From positions 1 to 64,000 of the forward strand of contig NW_027017965.1 in the NCBI RefSeq assembly GCF_032854445.1: 64,000 nt of DNA, read 5' to 3'. This stretch comes from Liolophura sinensis. Lineage: Eukaryota > Mollusca > Polyplacophora > Chitonida > Chitonidae. Shown in pieces: positions 1 to 10,345 of the stretch; position 1 is the first letter of the stretch, and each line of letters starts with the position of its first letter. The position numbers and the translations under genes are program-made. The notes under the pieces were generated by a model. The model saw only the letters and a program-made list of their open reading frames with translations. It made no database searches and was not told the DNA's origin.

Positions 1-510
1 GAGCGAGATCTCCGCCGGGTCTTGTACAAAAAGTACCGGCGCGGTGTCTTAGCCGCCGAGGCTCTTGATTCGGCCATGCTGACGGCCGGTTTGGGACTAG
101 GGGATGCAGGCGTGGGACTACCCACAACAATAATTGCAGCCCCTGCTGTCTTGGCTATGGAAGCTGCGGCCATAGCTTGCGGTGTCTTAAATGCCGCCGG
201 AAAATTCGTTAGCCGCCGACTTCACGCAAAGGCCAAGAAACATAACGATATACGGCTGCTGGCTGAGGCCAAACTTAACAGCATCCGTGCGCAGGTATCT
301 ACGGCATTATTTGATGGTGTTATTTGGGACGTAGAGTACAGGCAAGTCGTTCAGGAGCTCAATAACTACTCTGATCTGAAGCAGGAGATACGCGCTAAGT
401 CTCGTAAGACATTAAACGCCGTAGAGATCGATGAAAGCACGAAAAAACAGCTTATAGATCGCGGCCGAAAACTAGCTCGGCAAGAGCTGAAAAACGCTCT
501 TTCCGAATGA
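1..510 (+). CDS. Polinton terminal hydrophobic protein (gene Q), C-terminal part, E1 copy
   Basis: The reading frame is open from base 1 to the TGA at 508-510, so the start lies upstream of the window. The protein matches the C-terminal ~170 residues of the E2 copy (26947-28218) and the E3 copy (62852-63457). It opens with a basic stretch (KKYRRG), then a long Gly/Ala-rich hydrophobic segment likely to span or insert in a membrane, then a charged helical tail ending in ...KNALSE. It is transcribed toward the terminal repeat in all three elements. Function is unknown. Conservation between copies is at protein level with scattered substitutions. The family recurs in Polinton-type elements (my recognition), but no enzymatic motif is visible. 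Confidence 0.75.
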   Translation, partial: ERDLRRVLYKKYRRGVLAAEALDSAMLTAGLGLGDAGVGLPTTIIAAPAVLAMEAAAIACGVLNAAGKFVSRRLHAKAKKHNDIRLLAEAKLNSIRAQVSTALFDGVIWDVEYRQVVQELNNYSDLKQEIRAKSRKTLNAVEIDESTKKQLIDRGRKLARQELKNALSE

Positions 511-521
511 TGTTCTGGGGG

Positions 522-671
522 TTAGGGTTGTTGCCTCATTAGCTCGGGCAGCAGCCGGTTTTCATAATACTGCCGGATGGGCTTGGGGTGCTCCACCGAA
601 TCGCACACGTCGTTGATGAAGAGCTTCAGCACGAGCAGCCGGCCCGCGTGGACGCGACCGTCTTCAAATAT
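522..671 (-). pseudogene. Small conserved ORF near the E1 end, start codon lost
   Basis: Homologous to the 49-codon ORF at 26786-26935 in E2. The frame is open over the same 49 codons and ends at the same TAA, but the initiating ATG of E2 reads ATA here. Differences include several silent changes and a few conservative ones. It is convergent with gene Q, with an 11-bp gap. The product is unknown; it may be the 3' remnant of a longer gene. Confidence 0.4.
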
Positions 672-820
672 GCTGTGGGTGACTTCTTTTTAGCCTCGCA
701 AGTCTTGTACCGTGCCGACTAACTTCGCCCAAATAGGCCGGCTGGTCGTTTCCAGCGCGTGAGATCCCATGATTATTCATTGTATTCGCGGTATACCTAA
801 TAAGAATAGCCATCAGACCC

Positions 821-963
821 TCCGCTGGGAGGCCTCTATTTGCCAAGGGGAGGTTGTGCCAGAACCCTCCTTCCCTATGTTTATATCTTTTCGCGAGAAA
901 GGGGCTGGGGTCCTCCATTTGCCAAATGGAGGGTGGCCCAGAACCTATACTCTGTATACTACT
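821..963. repeat. E1 terminal repeat with two copies of an internal motif
   Basis: Two diverged copies of the unit seen in the E2 terminal repeat lie in a row, at about 826-878 and 902-951. Each has the core CTATTTGCCAAGGGGAGG or a variant and CCAGAACC. Between them, 876-900 is an AT-rich tract whose reverse complement holds GAAAAGATATAAACATA, shared with E3 (61570-61587). Confidence 0.65.
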
Positions 964-1290
964 AAAGTGATTCATAATTTTAATCTTAAACATGGAGTCT
1001 CTATAATGATACCACTCCTGATAAGAAATATGTGCAGGCCTGCATGACTAACCCAGAAATATTCTGAAACGCTCCTAAAGCCGGACAGCATAACAATAGT
1101 ATACAGCCACAACTTACTATATAAAACTACAATGGATTTTGGACTATAAAATTATTTTCAATATTGGGGTTTACACTTTCTGGGTAAAATCTGTGCTACA
1201 CCTAGAAAATACTGTTATAATACCACTTTCAAAATAACACAATATCTCGATCTTCTAGTCAATATCTCTACAAGATTTTTTTTATTTATA
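964..1290. other. Intergenic flank between E1 and a Tc1/mariner element
   Basis: AT-rich sequence with stops in all frames and no recognisable gene, RNA or repeat. Confidence 0.5.
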
Positions 1291-2809
1291 TACTATCCAA
1301 AAAAACAAACGCATAGGTGTTTTGTTTCATTTTAAAATGAAATAAATACATTTTGTCTTCATTTCATGAGCAAAATGTGTTTTAATATTGTTAATAGTCA
1401 CAGTTAGCACACATTTTATTCCTCAAAACATTTCTTGGTTGAAAATGTTGAGTTTGGAGGCCGTTTTTGGAAGAAGTAAAAAATACAGCACCACACTGCA
1501 TCACGTGCAGTCTTACACGCCGAACTTACGCATGGAAAGCATGCAGTGTGTGACTATAAAACCGCAACTTCGGGCCGGAAATCGGCGTCTTTCAAGTGGT
1601 GTTTTCAAGCTGATTCAACATGCCACGTCTTGACACTGTCACAAGAAATATTGCCATTGGAAGACTTCAAGCTGGAGAGTCCCAATCGTCCATTTCTAGG
1701 CGTCTACACGTCAGCCAGAGCACGATTTCACGGCTTGCTGCCCGCTACAACAATACTGGGACAACAAATGACCGTCGGCGTTCAGGTCGACCACGTGTCA
1801 CTACAGCAGCCCAAGATCGCTACATAAGGGTCCTCCATTTGCGTGACCGTTGTGCTACAGCTGAAAGCACAGCAGCCAGCATACCGGGACTGAGGAGGAT
1901 ATCAGGTCAGACAGTGCGGAACAGGCTGAGGGAACATGGACTGAGAGCCAGGAGGCCCTATGTTGGGATCGTGCTGCGTCCTCACCATCGCGCCAATCGC
2001 CTCCGATGGTGTAACAACGTGACTGCATGGAATCTACGCAACTGGCGACGCATTTGGTTCAGTGATGAGTCCAGATTCCTATTGCAGAGACGTGATGGTA
2101 GAAACCGGGTTTACAGACGTGCTCACAAACGTTATGCCCCTAACTGCGTACGCCAAGTGGACAGATTTGGTGGAGGGAGTGTGATGTACGTAGCAATATC
2201 GTATACTGGTCGTCCACGCTCAGGGAAATCTTACGGCCGTACGCTACCGAGACACCATCCTGCAGCCACACCTCTTACCTGTCATTGACGTTCAGCGGGA
2301 GTTGTTCCAGCAGGACAACGCCAGACCGCACACGGCACGTGTCACAAGGGACTTCCTCGCCGAAAACAATGTAAATGTGCTACCCTGGCCGTCCCGTTCC
2401 CCGGATCTTAACCCAATTGAGCATCTGTGGGATGAACTTGATCGACGTCTACCCCAACGTCAACCTCAATCCCAAACGCTTCAAGAGCATGTTGCATGTT
2501 TGCAGGAGGAGTGGCAGAACATTCCCCAGGCCTCTATCCAGCGTCCCATCCAGTCCATGACAAGGCGTGTCAGAACTGTTATTCGTGCCCGTGGTGGTCA
2601 CAACAGATACTGACATTCCACTCAAGTGGGAGACTCATTGTGAATGTCTTACCTCAAGTTGATGGCCTTGTTGTCTAGATATGGACCCTTCCTTAATCTG
2701 TGTAAAAAAATATTTGCAGAATAGCAATTCTTATTTAGTTATGCATAATTGAAAAGACTGCATCACCTCCGCAAAAAACCTGGTTATGCGTTTCTTTTTT
2801 TGGATAGTA
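1291..2809 (+). mobile_element. Tc1/mariner-type DNA transposon
   Basis: The 1519-bp element has terminal inverted repeats of about 25 bp: TACTATCCAAAAAAACAAAC... on the left and the complement of ...GTTTCTTTTTTTGGATAGTA on the right. They differ at one or two positions. Each end is flanked by TA (1289-1290 and 2810-2811), the target site duplicated by this superfamily. It holds one transposase gene that is frameshifted, so this copy cannot move on its own. Confidence 0.9.
1620..2613 (+). pseudogene. Tc1-like DD34E transposase, frameshifted
   Basis: Cut-and-paste transposase of the Tc1 family. The N-terminal half (1620-2288 frame) holds a paired helix-turn-helix DNA-binding region (residues ~10-110, with SQSSISRRLHVSQSTISRL) and the first catalytic Asp in WFSDESRF. 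The C-terminal half (2302-2613 frame) holds the second Asp in FQQDNARPHTA and the catalytic Glu in SPDLNPIEHLWDEL. The frame changes at about 2205-2225, between the two halves, so a single-base indel has inactivated the gene. Start chosen at the ATG at 1620, about 330 bp inside the left repeat. Total length (~330 codons) is normal for the family. Confidence 0.9.
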
Positions 2810-2811
2810 TA

Positions 2812-5627
2812 TCATAATGACCATGGCAGATATGGAGATATCTCATCACATCTGTATATATGTATCCATAAAATATTCAATCCACATAATACTACAATTC
2901 AGGTTGTAGTTCAGAGAGAAAGGGATACCTGTTTAATTTACACACTATCGAGATAGGGACTATCAGGTTGCCATGATAACCACAGACATGATAAATCTGA
3001 AATGCCATGTTGTCATCCCTGTACCTATGCATCAAGACCAAGCACAGCCCGGGGGAAACCCACAACCATCCTAGTAGACCTTCCCACATACAGCCAGAGA
3101 CTGCAGGGTTTGCACCCTGCTGAATCAATCAAATCGTATGACTTTCAATGAATTTTGGTTCATTTTCTTTGACCAACTGAAAATCAAACTTATACAGATA
3201 TATAACAAATCTGTCCTCCCACCCTGGAACCAGTCACTTGTACGACCTTAGGCATCATTAGGCTTTAGGCTTGGAGACTCTCAAAGCCAACATGAGCTTG
3301 GTTTCAACACCTATCTTCAATCACGGAATTTTAAAAACCTCTATCTGCTCAGTTTTCTCCCAATGCTGGCCGCTGTGGTATAAGTGAAATATTCGTAAAA
3401 CACTAATCAAATAAATAAAAAAAACTTAAATATAGCAAAAGTGCATTGGCCACCTTCTCCATACAAATAAGTAAAATTCCCCCATTCTACTTTTTCAATG
3501 AGCCAAATATCTTGTTGGCAGCATTTGCTTTTGTCCCAGGCTTGGAAATCAAAACTATTGTTAAAACTGATAGAAGTAAAATCAGACCAGATTTATTATT
3601 TTGGGCTGAAAAGAAAAAAAATCAATCTTCGTATGTATGTATGGATGCCTGGGGTTTAACATCATACTCAACAATTTTTCACTTATATGACGAGTCATTA
3701 GATGTGTGTACATATACTGTGTCTTCCTGTGGCAGGGCGAATCCATGCTGCCAAAATGCTGCCGCCACTGAAGTACCCAGCCAAGGACACCAGACGTGAC
3801 ACCCAATCCAGTCACATTATACTGACACCAGGCCAACCAGTCATGTTTCCGTGCTCTAGCTGAGCAGCAAGCGAGGCAGTAGCAAGTTCCAAATCTTTGG
3901 TGTGACCTGACTGCAGGGTTTGATCCTTACGTCTCCCGACTTTGTGATATACGTACATATTTGGCCCAGACTGGAAATGCGTGTAAATTATATGGTAGAA
4001 GTAAAACTGCAAGAACAGTGTTTTCACAATGAACATTCAAGGAGGAAATGAGGGTTTTTTTATTGGACAAGTGTAAAACATGACGTGACTTTCAATGTGC
4101 CTTGAATTGGTGGATATTGTAGACAAAGACCCTTTTTCTCTCTCACGAAAACTTAAAATCTGAAAACAATAAAATTCCACAGGGTTTGTATAGCTCTTTC
4201 ATTAAAGGTATAGGATTTATAACTGTGTTCTTTTTCCTAAAGCAAGACATGCTTAATGATCTAATGCAGCTGACATTATCTGTGTTCCTGCCACTAAACC
4301 AGCCATTAAACTCTGGTGGCTTGATGTCAAAAAGCCAACAGGACCCATCCATCCCCATTTAAGCCCTGAGGGAGTTCATTCACAGAATGTCATTGCTATG
4401 CATCTCCCCTCTGTTCAGTCTCTTTCTATATACCCACCTCTTTCGAAGAGGGGGGGGTGGGGGAAAAATAATCATACAGAGTGAATCCAAAATGGAATTT
4501 CTCCTTGTATCATAGCGCTTTTCATGTAAGCAAAACCGGAGGCATTTTGTTTAGATATACCCTTTAGTTAACATTAACCTTAACACTGATTTCAACATTC
4601 AAGGGGATTTGAGCTTTGAAAGTTTTGTAAAGTGCAGTAATTAACATGCACATAGGACATCCCCCTAATGTCATTGTGCCTCACTTGTGTGCAAAACCTG
4701 AGCTCACTACATTCTGTGAGAAATCATACCTTTATCTTGATTCTATGAAACATAAAGTCGTGAATTTTGTAATTAAGATGTACAGAGCATAAACATTTTT
4801 GATTTTTAATGTAGGGCACAGGGCATATTTTAGTAAATAGAAAAATACATGTAACTACAGAAAATCACCTATAGATGTAATGTATACATTGTTTGCACTT
4901 TTTGGATTCAAACGGTCTTTTTTACTCCTGCTCAACCCATAAATATCATCAGTATGCTATCAGTTTTGTCAGAAAAAGTCATCTCACTTAACAAGTGAAA
5001 CTGAACGAAACATTTATAGAAATCTATACATAATTACAAAATACAACATAAAATTTGCCTTGGTTCATATAAAATATTCAGATTCACATTGATCGGGAAA
5101 ATCCAGTTTTGGTTTTTTGAATTTCGGTGTGCAAAATTTTGTATGAATCCTTGTGTTACTGGACACCGACACACGTGGTGTGACAATAGCTACGTCTGTA
5201 CTTTGTGCAGGCATCCTAACAATGCCTGTTTTTTGTACACTTGGCCAAGCCAGAAGTACCTTCATGCAGCTTTTTTTGGTACATTTATCTTCTGCTTACT
5301 TACCACCATTAATATCTGTATTCCTTGTTTTACACCACATTTAAAATTTTCTTCACCTATACGATACCGATCAGTTTTATGGGTAGGGGGAATGCGACAA
5401 CCTGGGGCAATCTACAAACTCCTTGCAAATTCCTCCTTAATAAATTAATTCCGAAATAAAAGCCGTGCCATGTCAATAAACGAGTGTCAAAATCTGCGTA
5501 TTTGAAGCTCAACACTATACAGCACTTTCAAAGCTTTGTTACGCAGAGCCCAACATGGACCAGCACAAAGTCATAAGGCCAGTTCTAAAATGTTGTGAAC
5601 AATTTAAAATGACAACACGGTACATAC
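2812..5627. repeat. Intergenic region with SINE fragments
   Basis: No gene is supported. Fragments of two SINE families are visible. 3035-3130 (-) and 3348-3421 (+) belong to the family with the GATTGGTGTTTTACACC tail (full copy at 52281-52556). 3652-3945 (-) is a diverged copy of the family with GGGGTTTAAC...ACTCAACAATTTTTCA (full copy at 54438-54752). The rest is AT-rich and featureless to me. Confidence 0.5.
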
Positions 5628-5876
5628 CCGGAGCAACACCTGGCACTCTTCCACAGACTTTTTCGGTCTCTCAGAACCATCACCAAGATCGTGTCTAGAC
5701 CATGCAGTCAGCCAGCCATTGACACCTTGTAGGCTGGTAATTAAGGAGTCTCCTTCAGACTTAATGCTGGGTAATTTTGTCAGCCATCCAGTGAATCGCT
5801 GGATGCATTTTAGATACCTCATTCTTGCTTGTAAAGACAGTCCTGATTCCTTGAGGGCATGAAAAAATTTTTGTAT
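5628..5876 (-). CDS. Exon C of a minus-strand gene
   Basis: Bounded on the minus strand by a TTCCAG acceptor and a GTATGT donor; 249 bp, 83 codons, phase 0 at both ends. The encoded segment (IQKFFHALKESGLSLQARM onward) is helical and includes RYLKCIQRFTGWL. That pattern resembles the N-terminal SAM-like domain of tyrosine recombinases, which is an inference. It joins exon B (6953-6719) in phase with no stop. The gene continues to lower coordinates, where I could not find the next exon. Confidence 0.5.
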
Positions 5877-6718
5877 CTGGAATGTAGAAAATGTCAACGC
5901 TCATACTTGTGAAATGGGCTATGTACAATAATCCAGAAACTTTTCGTGACTTTTTGCCAAATCCACTCAAAACAATACCCATCAGAGATGGTATACTTCC
6001 CCCCTCCGACTGCAAACCTGAAAATCTGCTTCTCTCTGTGGGAGCTTTCATCCCCAACTTTTAAGTAAATTAAGTACTTCACAGTAATTAAGATATACAT
6101 GGTACATATTCTTCACAGCTATCCATACATTGCATTACACCATATGGTATATGTAAATGTGTCAAATGTGGTAAATCTGCCTTTGGACATTATTCGAAAG
6201 CATGAACGTCCAGTTTTCTTAGACACAGGTCAACAATTTTCACCATACATACAATACATGTATAATCTGTTTCAGGGAAATTGGTTCAACACTTCAGCAG
6301 TTACATGGACAAAATCTGTGTAGATGAACATCCATTACCTGAATGGAAGTAATTATGATAATTATTACCCCACTGTTATCTTATGCACAAGTTTGGACGA
6401 CAGGAAAAATGCATGCTAAGTATCATGGAAATAGGTTCAGAGATGCAAAACAAAATCATGTCTACAGACAGGCAGAAGGACATGCAGACAGGGTGATTCC
6501 AGTCACTTTCCCCCTTTAACTTTGTTGAGGGGGTATAAATATTTTTAAAAAAACATAATTTCTATTGCTGTAAAGAAAAAAAAGCTTAACCTTCAATCCA
6601 AGTATATGTACAATTACACGCCACACCTTACACCTTAAAAAAGCACAATGCTCAATTATTTTGAACCACAATCATATTCTTGGAGGTGAAATTATATACT
6701 ATTACAGCTTTTACTCAC

Positions 6719-6953
6719 AGTATCTGGATGAAGCGAGTGCAGATTAACACTGGTTGAATCAGCAAAATACAGGAGTCTACTAACATTCTCAGTCATCTGC
6801 TGGCACTCTTTCACATTCATATTCTTCGAAAGATATTCCATAAATTCTCCAAGATGTGAGTCCGTTACTGGATGCATTTGTTGGTATCCAATACTTTCCA
6901 CTTTCTTTTGAACACAATCCGCGGACAGGAAATCATCTTCTGAAGATTCCATG
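6719..6953 (-). CDS. Exon B of the same minus-strand gene
   Basis: Bounded by a CAG acceptor and a GTGAGT donor on the minus strand; 235 bp. It begins with one base completing the codon opened by exon A and ends in phase 0, matching exon C. The product segment is acidic then helical (MESSEDDFLSADCVQKKV...). The ATG at 6952 could be an alternative start, but the exact phase match with exon A favours an internal exon. Confidence 0.5.
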
Positions 6954-9828
6954 CTGCATAAGAAAAAGCAGAAATTGCAATATCAACAGCAACACAGGGT
7001 TTTACATTTTCTTCAGTTACCATACGAATATGGTCAATCTACAGTGACGTGTGCTACACTGAGACCATTTTTCCTCACATTTATGAAATAAAATGTTAAA
7101 AACTTTACACAGTAAGAAGTGATAATCCTAGGGTATACAGCAAGAAAGTAGTTACTGTATTAAGGGACATCAACCAATCATAAGAGGCTTTTTTGCGTAG
7201 TATGATACGCGCTAGAGACAAAAATCACTGATAACGAGTCACCTTGACATCTTCACTGATCCCCGTGGTTTGTTGCAACAATGACCCTTGATTTCAGGGT
7301 TAAGATTAGTTGAGTGAATACTGTTTATGCGTCAATAAAAGTTTAGAGATACAGATATAGTATAAACCTTGTATCAAAGATGCTACGGGTCTTGGGACGG
7401 GTGCTATATGTTTGAAACTATGCCATCTAAATTTATTTCAAAAGTAAAGACAACCACACATTTAGATGCAATTAACTTGTTTCAATGAACCTAACTTATA
7501 ATAATGTTCAATCTGAGAAATCATGCTGGTTAACTGAACTCTTGCATCATCAGACATGTAGTCTGCCCAAGTCTCAATTGATTGAATCTGTGTTATGGAA
7601 ATGTTTGCTGTGCCATAATATATGCACCTCGAGTGTTTTCTCACGATTACTGTGTTCCAATACAGCCACCCTTAAAAAATTCTTCCTGTAAGACAAAAAG
7701 AGGGTCAGATGGTAGGAAATTTTTTTTCTCTGCCTAATGAGAGAGACAGCAATTACAAAAAGATTTGGAAAAACTTGTTGGAGGATTGATTGGGTTACCC
7801 TCAACAAACATTGTTTGTGATGGCCTAGCTGTCCCAATAATCAATTAATTGCTGAAGGTGATTACACATAAGTTGGTGAAGTTTTCAGTTCGACTTCTGC
7901 CGAAATCTCGTGAAATCCCACAGTTTAGCGAGTTGGCGGTAACACAACAGGAATACCAATCACTTAGCATGGATCTCTTGATTATTGTTTATATTCATGC
8001 TTACCAAGGCATTTCTGCAGCTGTGTGACACATGAAAGGAAAACGGATGGTTAATATTCCACTATCAATGCATAAATATAGCTGCTAAAGCAGCAATGCC
8101 AGGGTTCAAGCCGGTATTTCCAGCCTATGCAGTGTCACTTCCTGTTACCCGAATGGCATCCATGCATTGATATATAACCAACTTCCTCAGAAAGCGTAAA
8201 TTCTTCGTAGCCATCAGTGTCTTAAGTACAATGTATAGCATCAATATGTAAATGTGCCAAATGTAGTAAATCAACCGAAACCTACGTCCAACATTCTAGT
8301 TTCCCAACCGTCAAGTGGAAAACGAACTGTACTGTTCGCTACCTTTTGAGAAGAAGAGTTCTACTGGAAATGTATGAACTGCACTTCGGCGGTTACCAAC
8401 AGCAATTCTCCTCCTACCACAGAAGACTTCAGGACTAGTTCTTACACAAAATGGAGTCGCCCACAGCGGATGTTGGTGCAGACTTTATAATTTATCAACT
8501 TGAGGTACATATTAGAATTTTTTACGGCATGCACCTGCGAGGAAATGCATACTCTTTTCAATGGTACTTGATTGATATTTACATTTTCTTCTCCTTTAAC
8601 AAGTGTGTATGGGTTATAAAAAAAAATATTTACTTGTCACATTAAGCAGGTTACCATAGACCAAAATAATGCTGCATCCTACACTGCTATCAAAACACAA
8701 TGAAATGGTAAAACTGTCAGTGAGTGAGTTATTGAAATAAACCCAACACTGATTGATGCAAAATAAATCAATATACATTCCTCTGGAGGGAGAGCTGAAA
8801 TAATTACTTTCTTCTAGAACATTGTGACACGTCGCAAATTCTGGGCAATCTATGTACATCTAAACTTGTAGTCCTATATGCAACAATCTCTGTATGCACA
8901 AACATTTGAAAAAATGTATACTGCATTAGTCTTCCCAGTTCTCCCTCTCCTTGAGCAGGAGTACCGTGCTGTCTCTGGAAAAATGTATCTGTAGCACTGA
9001 TATATACTACAGGCACATGGATTTGTCATAATGGTAACCGTGGAAATCGCAACACCTCGTTACCTCTGTATGCACCAAATGTCAAAACAGCATACAAAGC
9101 AATTGGAACTGTAGCTTGAGCACACAGGCTTCACTATGCACTTTTGTAACTGGTCCATTCCATGTAACTTATTCACTTATGCTAATTTTTAAAACCTGTA
9201 CCCTGCCATATAAATTATGTATTATCTAAAATATAGTTTCTAAAGTTCAACTAACTGATCCAGGAATATGGCACCCAATATGGGGAATGATAATGGAAGT
9301 GTTAATTTCACCAGATATTTGACACTAGTGCATATATTTTCACATATCTTTTGTTTTCACTCTCTTTGGTCAAGTGTTTTGAAATAAAAAACAAAAAATT
9401 TGAATGAATGTAAGTTCTTGGGGGATTAAAATTTCCAAAATTAGGTAGCCCTTCACCATATCCACATACCAAAATGTCTTATCTTGTGTTTCTTATGTTA
9501 TCTTGCACAAAATATTATGTTATTTTTCTTATTTTTATTGCAGCCTTAACCTTCAATTCATGTATGAAAGCCCATTTGAAAGGGGTAAAAAAAAAAAAAA
9601 AAAAATTCACAAGTTTCCCCCTCTCGCAATATCTGACTTCACACAAGCTAAAACATTGTAAAAGGTAAAATGAATGGAATAATACTCACAAAAAGAAGGA
9701 AGAAAAAGCTTTCTGCAAATCTTCTGAGAAAACACAGCCCTGATCCTACCGTCTCAATATCATACACAGTACCATCCGAAGACCCAGTTGTGTCTCCTAC
9801 ATGATAGTAACCAACAGACCTCCCATTT

Positions 9829-9985
9829 TGCTGGCTCCATTTATTTAACTGATTGGCAAGAATATTTTACTTATACAACTGTGGCCAGCATTATGGTGGG
9901 AGGAATTAAAAGGAAAGCGGGCAGACCCCAAGGGAAGCCCACAGCCATCTGCAGGTTGGTCGAAGGTCTTACCATGTATCGCCAT
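9829..9985 (-). repeat. SINE fragment
   Basis: Truncated copy of the SINE with a complete copy at 52281-52556. It shares AAGAATATTTTACTTATAC, GGCCAGCATTATGGTGGGAGG, a GGGCAGACCC-like segment and CATCTGCAGGTTGG. The tRNA-like head is missing. Confidence 0.6.
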
Positions 9986-10074
9986 AAAGGACCTACTAAG
10001 CTGTAATAATGTGAATAAAATAAAAAAAATTAAAAAAAAAGGTTTTACATTTGTCTAATGGAATACCAAATTAC

Positions 10075-10345
10075 CTGGGTTTGTTGGTAATAGTATGACC
10101 AAGATCTTCCAAGAGTTTAACAACCTCAGACATCCCTTTCTTATCAAGACTAAGCCGGTCTTGTACAAAACTGTAAGTGATCACAAGATGGTCACGAATG
10201 TGAAAGAACACACGCTCTCGGGCTTTAACCAAGGCAGCATCAATTTCTTCCTTCGGCTCTCCCCTCATACACTTTCTTTTTAAATGAGTCGCAATATTGC
10301 AAGTGACGATGTGGCATACTTCACAGGGATAATAGTTACGTTTTG
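10075..10345 (-). CDS. Exon A of the same minus-strand gene, zinc-finger-like
   Basis: Bounded by a TTTTCAG acceptor and a CAG/GTAATT donor; 271 bp, entering with two bases of a split codon and leaving with two, which exon B completes. The segment holds a Cys-x2-Cys pair (PCEVC) followed by His and Cys in ATHLKRKC, a single zinc-finger-like unit, then about 60 mostly helical residues (KEEIDAALVKARERVFFHI). A finger followed by a recombinase-like helical domain suggests a DNA-binding protein, possibly derived from a mobile element. Upstream exons were not found. Confidence 0.5.

Larger units (their letters stand above)
1..963 (+). mobile_element. E1: end of a Maverick/Polinton element, cut by the window edge
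   Basis: The last ~960 bp match, in reverse orientation, the left end of the complete element at 26566-38816: same terminal gene, same small ORF, same terminal repeat. The end is placed at 963 because the reverse complement starts AGTAGTATA, as in the other two copies. The other end lies outside the window, so no target duplication can be tested. Confidence 0.85.

Noticed and set aside
1826-1842. GGGTCCTCCATTTGC in the Tc1 element, like the Polinton end motif in E1
   Set aside because: Short match inside transposase codons; coincidence is the simplest explanation.
3446-3799. 117-codon plus-strand ORF
   Set aside because: The second half runs through a SINE copy and the first half has no recognisable domain.
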